This document shows, piece by piece, positions 53,996 through 64,000 of a stretch of 64,000 bases of DNA. This DNA is from Isoetes taiwanensis (Eukaryota; Streptophyta; Lycopodiopsida; Isoetales; Isoetaceae), in assembly GCA_021234155.1 (NCBI GenBank), contig JAJEKV010000058.1, forward strand, positions 8,682,992-8,746,991. Reading direction: 5' to 3'. The notes beneath the pieces are model-generated. The model was given only the letters and a program-made list of their open reading frames with translations, had not been told where the DNA came from and searched no databases. The translations under genes and the position numbers were made by a program. Position 1 is the first letter of the stretch. Every line of letters starts with the position of its first letter.

Positions 53996-54000
53996 TTTTT

Positions 54001-57000
54001 GAACTCGTCAATATTAATATACCCCAAAGTCTTATGGATATTGCTGAAATTTTCATACAATCCTGTAGATTGCCTGTAAGCCCTAACGTCATGAACCTAT
54101 GAGGTTATCTCAGTCCTACGGTGCGAGAAGGAGCAATGGGTATTGATGTTATCTTTTTATATAATAGTTATGACAATTTTTTTCTTTTAATCATATCTCC
54201 CATTGGCTTTGAGAAGATATTCAATGACATAGTAATCTAGTTTGTTTACAATATTTGACTTTTAAAATAGGTAAGTCACTTTTGAGGATAGTAACCACGA
54301 TGTCACATTAGAAATTCAAAATTCCCATTTTTGAATCTTTCAATTCCAAAACCACTTGATTTTTAACACAACACATCGAGCATGAGTTGCAAAGAACGCA
54401 ATTAAAAACTAAAAATCAAATGTATGCTCTAGTTCAATTAAAAGTTCTCTACAATAGCAAGATTACGATTCAAAGTGATTCATTCAAGATCCATTCAAGA
54501 TATTATTTTTCAAAGTGAACTAAGAGTTTGTGTGTTCTTCAGTTATTTGCAAGTTCATATATGACATGTGTTCCTATTGTAATTTACAAAATTCAGCATG
54601 CAAGCGAGCGAGTTGGGCAATCCATAATGGCATAAAGCACAATTCTAGTCACATGTTTTCAGATCTATTTTTGAACATAATCATTAGAAGTAAAAATCCA
54701 AGTCCCCGTAACCTAAGGGAGAGAGAGTTATTGTAAATGATAACAAACTAGCTTTTTAGAATCTAATTTATGAATAATCAATTTTGGTTGCTAGCGCTAT
54801 ACCCTTTCTCATATCTTCAACATGAAGCAACAAATATTTATGAATTGATCAAAGCTTCATCGTAATTCCATAACAATAAGTTTTATTCCATAACAATAAG
54901 TTTTGATTGCATAAAGTGCACATTTAGGTGCATGTTCAATCCCCCAAAATTCCTCTAGATCCCCTAAGATGATTGATTAAATAAAGATGGAGACATCGCC
55001 ACCCAACTAAAAAGATCAAAAGATGATGCACTCCGGAAGCTGCAATTGTCTCGATAATCCCATATATAATGCGTGGATATAGCCATGCGACACTTGGGTA
55101 GACAAATGCATATAATTGACCCCATAATCAGTTTGATCTTACAGAATGCATTACCATATTATGTTTGTTGCCAACGCATCTCTCAATTCTAAAAAACATT
55201 CATATGCCTGCAACTAAGAATTCGTGCTGCATACTGAAACCATATGCATAATCCTGCAACATTGTCTCGTATAATTATCAAACTATAGAGGAAACTGCAT
55301 GAATTTACCTTCTTCACAAAAAACCTCAACGTATTTGTGAACCTCCCCTGAGACAGGACTCCTGGTTTTCTGAATGCCACAAAAGCTTGCCCAGGTGCAC
55401 CAAATGGTAAAGATTCTCCAAGATTTGTTCAGATATTGTATTAATACAATTAAACTGGAACACAATGCATCCAGAATTGGATAGGCCGTAACTCTCTAGC
55501 AGCAGTAAGATGTTTGATGCCTCAGACAATGTGAATTTATGGTGCCACAGATTTAGTCAAGCCCTGAATTCCAGTAGAAGGCATACTTGGCTAAGGGCGC
55601 TGCTGTCTTGGAAGGTTGAGGTAAAGAAACTAAAAATACTAGGTTGTTAAGTCTGATGCAGCATATAATGGCTTGGAGAACTGGTATCTGCATATGCTAG
55701 CTGTTTGGGTAAACAATGAACTATGGCCCAGCTCAGAAGTTTCCCCTCTGTAATAACATCTTCTATTCTAAATAGTTGCTATACTATCTTTCAAAGCATT
55801 TCAAAATACTATTCCTATCACTAGATTTTCGCTGGATTATTTCCCAGCCCAGAACTTTCCCTTCTGCAGTTACGTCTTTTACACGGATCAGAGTATACTG
55901 CTGGTATGTAATCAGTGTGGAGATGGAATCCAATCTAGTGATACAATTCCTATCACTAGATTTTCGTTGGCTTATTGTTAGTTAAGATCCATAGACAGCT
56001 TGCATACACCACTTTCGAATTACAAAATGCTGAAATATCACCTGCATACAAATCCACTGCTAACTACAAACACCGAAATTCCCTTTCAGGACATTGAACA
56101 AATATGGAATCCGTCACAAATTTTATATTTTATGGCAAATTCTTGGCGCAACAACTTCACGAATGGAGGCAAATCGAAAATGAGAACTGGCTTCACTCTG
56201 TCTTCAATCATCCACATCCTGCTCAAATTTGAACGACTGATGCTAGGCTAATGCTTTTGACAGAAAAAGGCAACTGGGCTCTTATGGGACTCACCTCCTC
56301 ATGGCTTCACTTCATTCAGTTCACCAATAAATCCTTTGTGAAATGCCTTAAGTGCAGACTGGCTCCAACTTATTCCCTGTCTAGAAAGAAACAGTGACAC
56401 TCTAACACTTGTTTTTAGGTTGCAAGAAAGAATATACAGAAAAAAAAGGAGAATTACCTGTGACCTGCCCTGCCAACATATGTGCCATGTTGCCATTTAT
56501 AGTTGTCATTTTAGAAGAGAAGTTCATAAACGGTTGCCAAAGCCAAGCGCAAAAGCAGAGTTCCTTCACCACGATAGCATGCTTTAAAAAAGAGCTTACC
56601 ACAGGTGCGTTTGCCAATCAGGGGTCTCCAAGCAAGTAAAAATCTTCTGTGAAGTGCGTGTTTGACGGCATGGTAAATAGCATATATGGTCCCAACTAAA
56701 GCGCTGCCACTTAAATTTAGGTTGTGTCCTTGCTAATCTTAATCCTAGACAATCCTCTCAGTCAAGCAAGTCAACCAGCAGCATCTACGATGGCTCTGAA
56801 TGACATCCGAACAGAAATATGTCGTGTTTAGAAAAAAACTTAAATGCCAAACTCCTCTTTGTTCTTCAAATGTGCTAGAATACAAACTAAGAGAGAGTGT
56901 AAGTGATGTGCATTCTACTCCATGAAATCCGCAAAAGAGAAGCTCCAAAACATGGCCGCATCCGTCACCCATAGGAGTGCAAATCCGTAATGGATAGGCA

Positions 57001-57640
57001 CTGCCCAAAGAATCTTTGAGAAAGATATCTTGTAGCTGCAACTACAATTCCAAATCGGCCAGCTTTCTCAGAAATAAGAAGAGAGGAGCAACCGAAAAGA
57101 GCGGCCGAGCTGCCCTAATGCCTCAAGTTCCAGTCTATTGCACCAACAATGCCGTATTACATAAGCTAAAGAAAGGAAAAATGGTTACAGAATCGAAGAA
57201 CAAAAAAAAAAATTTGCGCTACCTTGGATGATCGATAAGGATCATAAGCAGAATCAAGGTAAGGCAAAACCTACATCAGCTCTGTGGATTAAAGATTTGC
57301 TAAACAACCTAGGTAGGCTCTATTGATGCGAGCCAAATCGACCAGAGTGTCATCCTGTGCCCAAGATCTTCACTGAATCCTGCCTTTGTGGGGCTCAAAT
57401 CGAAGCCAAAAACCTATCATAATCCCATCGCCATTAGAAAATTTGGGCAAAAGCTCCATGAACACGGCTATGGCCGTATGAGAGAAAGGCGAAGAGGTGT
57501 GGCACAAATTTCTGCTGCAAAGGTGCCGAATTTTGGCTCTTTCCGCATAATGCACGTGCCACACGTTGACCCGTTCCCCGAGTGGCATGGCATGCCTTGC
57601 ATTTAAACATCGCGGCTTTCTAGGGCTTCCGAGGGGAACG
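54001..57640. other. No gene recognised
   Basis: Frames are short on both strands. ATTCCTATCACTAGATTTTCG is duplicated at 55811 and 55945. An 11-bp perfect inverted pair AATCTAGTGAT/ATCACTAGATT with a 9-base loop lies at 55932-55962. Confidence 0.45.
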
Positions 57641-57647
57641 CAATAAA

Positions 57648-57751
57648 GTTACCCTGGTTATGGGTCGTGGCACGATCATCACCGTGGGTTATTCTACGGG
57701 ATGGAATCACCCACCGTTGGGATTGCGCCATATCAGCATGACCAGGGTAAC
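57648..57751. repeat. 104-bp inverted-repeat unit
   Basis: GTTACCCTGGTTATG (57648-57662) pairs with CATGACCAGGGTAAC (57737-57751), one G:T pair. GC-rich centre. Could be a tiny foldback element or a structured RNA. Confidence 0.55.
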
Positions 57752-57862
57752 CTTCCGAGGGCCAAGATTAAATGCCCTAAAGTTTGCACCTTCCTTGCAT
57801 TTTCAAAAGCAATCAACGGATAAGAAGTTTTGCCTTCCCCCAATCCAACGGTAATGAGATGA

Positions 57863-57902
57863 GGGGGCATGCCCCATGCATGCACGCCCATGCATGCCCC
57901 CC
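57863..57902. repeat. Palindromic cluster of CATGCATG (RY-type) motifs
   Basis: GGGGGCATGCCCC, CATGCATG and CATGCATGCCCCCC within 40 bases form an extended inverted repeat. CATGCATG is the RY element bound by plant B3-domain factors; no gene start is seen nearby. Confidence 0.5.
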
Positions 57903-57909
57903 TGAAGAT

Positions 57910-60560
57910 TCGATAGCTACAGCTGTGCCACCTCGCAGTTTCTTAAACGAACGACCTAGATCAATTTTAATATGTAAACGATCTATATCACGAGACACAT
58001 CCAAATAATATTACGATATATTACGATATTCTTTGTGCATATATATAGTTTCATTGACATTGATAGATTAATAAAGAAGATTGTTTGTGAACATTCAGAT
58101 AAGCATTTCAAACAAGGAATATCATTATAGAGCCATGCACTCCTGCATAAATAGGCAGGTTACTGTCTTTGGTGTCATGTTCTCTAATTTCAATATGTAG
58201 CATAATAACAGGGGGTTTTCTTTGTGTTTTTGTACGCTTTTCACAAAGGTTTTCTTAAGATTTCATGGCGTATTCGAATGGATGTACTAATGCGTATATC
58301 TAGAGTGCACCATTTCTTAGTCATTGGATTTAGCTTTTTTTTTTCAATAGTTCAACATCCAAGGGCTCACAACAAAAGCCCTCTTTTTATTTTAGGGCGT
58401 GAACATGCAAGCCTTCCGGATAGCATTTTAGGGCAGGAAACAAGGCTTGCAAATCCTTTTTCCCTGTGGGAGCCATGGCAATCATCGGGCTATTCCGGTT
58501 AGAATTCCGAGAACGTAATGTTTTTGCTCTAAAATTTTGATGACCACGATGTAGCATCTCCTCTTCAGCTCTCGATCATATGATTTAGCATCTCCTCTCG
58601 ATGCTGGCTTCAAGGCGGCCACGATTTCATATGTCCTCTTCATTTCTCGATGATGGCTAAATATGGCGGGCTAGGCAGCTATGGCTATGGCATGTGGAAG
58701 CCTCGAACGAACAGAGGCATGAAGTATTGAAGCTACATATTTTAGGATTCACTGGTCGTAGTTTAGGGCTCATTTGGTTGCTTGTTGTTGCTAGATGTTA
58801 GTGTGCCGGTTGGACCAAATCAAAGACACATTCTCGGGTTCTTTGGTTGTTGCGGTGGTAACTGTGGCCGGGTCCAACCAAGCTGAAATTCCAAGGGGGA
58901 TAGCCGGTGGTGTTGGCGGTGCCTCGCAAGCCCGATCTTGAGCTCAAAATTAGCCATCGAATTCTCCACATCCCGCGACCGCATTATACAAAGACTCCAC
59001 TTCGCAAAGAATTTGCGCTTTCAAAAACCATCGAGCATCCGCAGAAGATCGACAATCTCGTGGTCGCGCTTGCATGAGTGCGGAATTATTCCCGTGGAAT
59101 TCGAACAATCCCCTTGCATGGTGGCTTGGGAGCCCATCATCTCCCATATTATTTCAAATCCTTGCCGGTTCCACCCGGCTTCCATCCCGAGCTTGTATGT
59201 GCCTGCATGATCTGGCGGTAGTCGATTAGTCTCACCATAGCACGTGATCACAACCGATTTTCGTTTATTTCTAACTTTAACCAATTTCTATAGCGAGCGA
59301 AGATCTCCGGCTTGCCTTGTATCCATCGGTTGTCCAACTCATTATATCCCATGTCACGGTGATATTTCCCGCTATGAAATCCATCTAGGCTATCTTTGAA
59401 GCACGGATTTTGTAGGTGTATCGAGCATTAAAGCATGAAATAGGTTAGCCCCCATTTGTTTCTCGTCTTTCTTTCTTTCTTGCAAAGAGTTCTACGATTC
59501 ACAATGGATGGAGGAACGAGAAGAAAGATCCCTCTTTGGCCATGGTTTTATTTGAAGCTCAATTTCCATTCCCAAGCTAAATCGTCAACCGGGCTGATGT
59601 GCATTCGAAATTACTTGGCCTAATTCATTGGCTCATTTTGCGGGTTTCCCACTAACGAACACCGCACCGATGAATCGATGGGAACTCAATTTGACCCCTT
59701 TGCGCTCGTCATTCACTAGGTTAGCTTAGCTTTATCGAGGCGTTATCTTCCTTTTTTTTTTTCGTGTTGATATCTTGTAAAAGCTTGCTTCTTTCCTTTC
59801 TCCATAATTATTGCGACCAAAAACCCGAATTAGAAGCGAAGCATAACTCCATTGCTTCAGAATGCGATAGAAGCATTGATTGCGGTTGGTGATCAGAAAC
59901 CGTGAAAGCACCTATTGGGTTTCATGATTGGGCATGAACAAAATTTGGCATGATTTATAAACACACGGCAGCCCCTTTTTATAGGTTGTGGCAACGTAAT
60001 TGCAGCCGTATTGCATTTGAGCTTCTAAAATTTGAAGCTTTGTTGTTGAAAGCAAATGCAAGAAATGTGCATTTTGTTTTTTGTTATTCTTGAACTATCA
60101 TTCCTTTGCTTGTAAATTGCGGGCTTTATATTGGCCTTTGCACAATGTAGCCTCTATAAGATTTAATGCTCCATTCTACGCATTTTATTTAGAAGCACTA
60201 TAAATTGAGTCATTTATGTACCAATGATCGAATGGGTTTATTGCTTGATGTTACTTTCGAAGTTCTTTGTCTATGGTGTTCTTTGCAGCTAGGATTCACA
60301 TGTCACATCCCCGCAATGTGAGTGGCTTGGGTTGTCCAAGGTGTTCTCATGGCTTGCATAACAAAATATTCCCTCTTTTTAATTCCATGGTACATGTTTC
60401 TAGATTGCTACATATAGTTGCGGGGAGTTAGACTGCTATACATTGTTGCATACGATTATTATTTCATGCTTCTAGAAAGAAGATCATAGGAGTTTTGCAT
60501 GTTTTTGCATATTTTTACGTACGTTTGTTTTTTTTAGGGCCCGAAGGGCCCAAAATTTTT
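57910..60560. other. No gene recognised
   Basis: Long stretch without a supported frame on either strand. Short duplication GATTTAGCATCTCCTCT-like at 58552 and 58582. Confidence 0.45.
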
Positions 60561-60567
60561 TTTAGTA

Positions 60568-61127
60568 TAACAACCAACACATAATTATCATTAACATTAA
60601 TTAACACAACCATTGGGTCCAACACATTTAAATTAAAATCCCCTTAAACCCCCTTTGGTTTGGGTGCATATTCACCACGAGGGGGTGGCGTAGAGGCGGC
60701 CGAGAGCCCTTATAATTATATTTTACGTACAAAATCAACACCATATAGTATTTTGCTTGAAATCTTATAGTATTTTGCATATCTTGTTATACAGTATAGC
60801 AATTTTTGTACTTGCATACCCCACAAACGAGGAACTTTACGTACGGTGTAGATTAAGGAATAAGGGGTGGATATGCCTATCCAAGTACAAAAATTGCTAT
60901 ACTGTATAACAAGATATGCAAAATACTATAAGATTTCAAGCAAAATACTATATGGTGTTGATTTTGTACGTGCAAAATATAATTATAAGGGCTCTCGCTG
61001 CCCTACGTCACCCCCCGTGTGAATATGCACCCAAACCAAAGGGGGTTTAAGGGGGATTTTAATTTAAATGTGTTGGACCCAATGGTTGTGTTAATTAATG
61101 TTAATGATAATTATGTGTTGGTTGTTA
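60568..61127. mobile_element. 560-bp foldback element with ~246-bp inverted arms
   Basis: The left arm 60568-60814 (TAACAACCAACAC...TTGTACTTG) and right arm 60882-61127 are reverse complements with only scattered differences (for example GTACAAAATC versus GTGCAAAATA near the middle). The ~67-base centre has a shorter imperfect inverted pair (CATACCCC/GGGGTGGATATG). No protein. Target duplication not evident. Confidence 0.85.
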
Positions 61128-62050
61128 ACGAAATGAGCATGTGCGTCATTGTCAATACGACCTTCACCATCCTCATGGCCAGCTTCTTTATCATAATGGC
61201 TGCACCTCTTGATCTTCATCAAAATCCATGGTTTTTCCAACACCTTGATTGCCCAAACCATTACTATCATTAGTGTCATTAGTGTCTGAATCATTCCCAT
61301 TTTTTTTTCTCCTTTTTTTTGAACGACTCTTGAGCTCGTTCGGTATTTAGTAAACAAAGTATGATGCACTTTTTCTCATTTTCACCATTCTCCACCATGA
61401 TACCAATCTGCCGTAAAGTATTATAAAAGTAATTTTCTAAATTCATTAGCATAGCATTTATGCATAGCTCATAACTAGTTTGAAACCATAGTTCTTATAT
61501 GTGTTAAGGATATAGTTTGGCATTATGACATCGTCGATGATCCCAAAGATGATACTCACGACAAAGCAAAAACAGAACTGAAACATAATAGGAGACAAAG
61601 TTTGTCCTTACTTTTAGTGCCACATCTATTTCCTCCCATGTAACACTTGTATCCTAGACGTCTAGTCTAAGAAATTAATAGCAGCATACTACTTAAGCCA
61701 GAAGTACATAATGTACCCATATATACATGCACAAGCGTGTGCAAAATTATAATGCCAAAGAGTCTGGGATAATTTATTGGAACTAAATATGAACATATGT
61801 ATATGGAACATAAGCAAAATGTGGTCTAAGGATCACTGCCAGTTTCTTCCTTGGATCGAGCTAATTTTCATAAAATGTAAACCATCATGAAGAAGTTAAT
61901 GCTCGAAGCAATTTGAAAATGAAAACAGTGCAAGACATACCTTGTGAAACTCTAGACTGTCATCAAATGCACTCGTCTGTGCATCGCCACATCATCATAT
62001 TTCTGCATACATGAAGGAGATGATTGTCATGCTAAAAGTCAGTTAAAATG
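61128..62050. other. No gene recognised
   Basis: AT-rich, T-runs at ~61300-61320; minus strand has a Ser/Asp/Asn-rich stretch (61200-61330) without a start or a recognised domain. Confidence 0.4.
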
Positions 62051-62061
62051 ACTCTTTGACT

Positions 62062-62219
62062 GTGCATACACAAGATCCCATTAGCTCAAAACCAGGTGTT
62101 GGCTTGATTTATCCAGTAGGCTCTTTCAAATTTGTGCATATACAAGATCCTATTAGCTCAAAACCGGGTATTGGCTTGATTTATCCAGTAGCAGGCTCTT
62201 TCAAATTTGTACATATACA
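62062..62219 (+). repeat. ~79-bp tandem duplication
   Basis: Two units starting GTGCATA.ACAAGATCC and ending TTTCAAATTTGT; the second has a 3-base insertion (AGTAGCAGG). Confidence 0.85.
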
Positions 62220-62276
62220 AGATTTAATGTTCATCTAATTGCGCCTAATGTTTTAAAATTTGGAGAAGTTATGTGG

Positions 62277-62395
62277 AATGGAAAGGAGGGCATTCTTGCC
62301 AGCCCCCCTGACCTGCAGAATCTGGGAGCGCCACTGAGGCGCGACCGGATTCTGCAGGTCAGGGGGCTAGCAAGAATGCCTGATCCCTTTCCATT
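62277..62395 (+). ncRNA. miRNA-precursor-like hairpin
   Basis: The arm 62277-62322 (AATGGAAAGG...GGCATTCTTGCCAGCC...CTGCAGAATC) pairs with 62348-62395 (GATTCTGCAGGTCAGG...GCTAGCAAGAATGCC...CCTTTCCATT). There are only about three mismatches or bulges in ~46 pairs. The 25-base loop has its own GCGCC/GGCGC stem. Length and pairing fit a plant MIRNA foldback; I do not match either arm to a conserved miRNA family. A young inverted duplication or tiny MITE would look the same. Confidence 0.5.
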
Positions 62396-62399
62396 GCAC

Positions 62400-64000
62400 T
62401 ATGTCAAGGTAAGCTCCTTGACCAAATTCTGCAGTTTTATGTGAGGCTATTTGTCATTCTAGAGAAGAATGAATCAAGAAAATGAGGGAAGACTCATCTA
62501 CTTATCTTGACGTTGGAGAAGTACAGGCGGGAAGGGGACCAACAATTAACAATGCCTTTTTTTGAAATAGCCAAGCTTGAGAGTAAAGTTGTGGCATCTT
62601 TCTTAGAATTTCCTTTAGACACTTCATGTATTGTTCAAAATGGCTATGGTCCAAAATTCCTCCGTAACGTGTTCAGGAAACTAGGAATGACGGGAAACCA
62701 TCTTTACAAGATTGAAGAATGCTTTCGTAAACCTAACAAACCTTCTAGATTGATAAGTCTAGACTCATATTCTATGAGAGATTGCAACTCAACCTTTACA
62801 AAAAAAGTTATTGTGAAAGGGTAACAACAAGCTAAAAATAAATATTCATGGAGTGAAGAAGCCTAAATTAATCATGTGTTTGCCTCTTCATATGATGGCA
62901 AAATCGTGTTTCGCCAACAAGAGTCACATGTGGGCAACTTAGAACTGCTTCATTAGATGGCTTGCTTATTGTGATGGCTGCATTTATGCTAGTCCAGATG
63001 TTGGCTCAATAGGTGATGAGCATGGTTTGGTTACTTTTGCATATTGCAAAGAACAACCATATTGTATTGGGTTGTGATGCACTACACTACTCATACACAT
63101 GGGTGTCCATTTCCATCTAATACGGCGAGCACTTTCTAGAATGGATATATAAAAGTTGTAGAATGCAATGGACAATACTACAACTTCATTTGCTCATATG
63201 GGACCCAAATTGCTGCAAAATAATCTGATCAGAGAAGAAATACATAAAATGTAATGATGGAAGTTGGACTGCACTTAAAACCACTATATAATCAAAGAAG
63301 GTAAGCCGTTGAGACTTCAAATCCTGCATAACAAGTGCATTGATGATCTATCTTGTAGGCTACATAAGTGCATTGGTGATGCAAGGAAGAGAAATAGGCA
63401 GTACCAAGGTGAGCTCAGCAGCATGTTATATCTAAGAAGAAAATGTCATTATGAATCCAATTACATGTTTCAGAATGAATGATGTTATGTCTTCAAGATG
63501 TCTTCAATGTTCTAGAGTTGATATAGGAAACAAATGCATCCCTCTCGAGATCTAGCAGCATTGTATTCCTTCAGAATAATGGATTCATTCTGTTTTACTT
63601 TTCAACTGTCGAAAAAAGACCAAAGTGCCCATGAAAAAAGACCCTAGATAAATTTACACTCAAGTAAAAAGCCATCCAGTATGTCTAAGCCTTGATATTA
63701 TCAAAGAGAGAGCTAAAAATAAACCTTGATCTTTATTTAAAAGCAAAAAGGCAAAAAAAAGGTGTTGTTACCTATAAATAGAAGGATAAATTTGGGACGT
63801 GATATCTCCACGACCATAACTCAGAAATCAGCAATGCTTACTTTATTAGAAAGCTCTTGAAGTCTAGTTTCCAGATTGGGCTTGGTTGTCCATATATTCC
63901 TTACGGTTAGAAAGTTATGCCCAGAAAGGTGCATAGGGGTTTAAGCTGACTACACAACTAGATCTGCTTCTTTCTATGTTTGATGAAGAGCTTAGCCTTG
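62400..64000. other. No supported gene
   Basis: A frame at 62507-62824 (YRREGDQQLTMPFFEIAKLE, FLRNVFRKLGMTGNHLYKIE) is uninterrupted for ~105 codons but starts at TTG and is not recognised; it may be an exon fragment. The rest has no frame of note. Confidence 0.35.

Noticed and set aside
61019-61369. Hydrophobic ORFs on both strands across the foldback arm
   Set aside because: They run from the inverted-repeat arm into unique DNA and have no recognised domain; more likely chance frames.
62277-62395. Conserved miRNA (miR160, miR166, miR390, miR394, miR398)
   Set aside because: Neither arm contains the mature sequence of these families as I know them.

Overview
The window looks like an intergenic, transposon-dominated stretch of a large land-plant nuclear genome. 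Evidence for a plant: a single-exon GRAS transcription factor gene, Ty1-copia and Ty3-gypsy elements with initiator-Met-tRNA type primer sites (TGGTATCA.AGC), plant-style short GT-AG introns, and the remnant of a plant organellar bL25-like ribosomal protein gene. A split-direct-repeat tyrosine-recombinase (PAT/Ngaro/DIRS-like) element and two families of uncommon DDE-type DNA transposons are unusual for flowering plants and suggest a seed-free plant, most likely a fern; that assignment is inference. Only one gene looks intact and host-like: the GRAS gene at 39044-40579 (+). Almost everything else is mobile DNA, mostly decayed and often nested.

Layout. 1-760: 3' end of a non-autonomous LINE (ORF1 joined directly to the 3'UTR) and short tandem units. 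1046-2108: frameshifted pseudogene of a bL25-like ribosomal protein that keeps an intron. 3655-5465: a fuller copy of the ORF1-only LINE. 5.5-9.8 kb: AT-rich repeats, an array of near-palindromes (7674-8133), a 430-bp GGAA microsatellite and a 125-138-bp tandem repeat. 9.9-19.5 kb: a transposase-like gene split by a 7,561-bp DNA transposon (10323-17883) with perfect 29-bp inverted ends. The inserted element carries, on +, a coiled-coil/RING-like/AT-hook gene and an FCP1-like phosphatase remnant, and on -, a DFAENY-type transposase. 20.3-21.2 kb: exon-like remnants. 22.8-24.06 kb: truncated LINE (-) interrupted by a copia element (24056-26118, gag and protease only). 29.2-30.2 kb: another transposase-like remnant (-). 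31521-36735: a 5.2-kb element with A1-ORFs-B1-A2-B2 split direct repeats, gag and tyrosine recombinase (-). 37.97-38.6 kb: LINE endonuclease fragment (-). 39.0-40.6 kb: GRAS gene. 43001-43321: MITE. 43.46-44.36 kb: LINE RT fragment (-). 44365-46473: a diverged, inverted, internally deleted relative of the 7.56-kb transposon. 47601-50645: gypsy element, 5' LTR through RT. 50.6-64 kb: no gene recognised; minisatellites, a 560-bp foldback element and a strong miRNA-precursor-like hairpin at 62277-62395.

How parts relate. The two elements at 10323-17883 and 44365-46473 share terminal sequence and the same pair of convergent genes (a coiled-coil accessory gene and a transposase), so they define one transposon family with an accessory protein. 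This family, and the phosphatase remnant inside the larger copy, are the most novel-looking items. Several elements are nested: copia in LINE, the 7.56-kb transposon in another transposase gene, and the gap-flanking LINE next to the 44.4-kb element. This gives a relative order of insertions.
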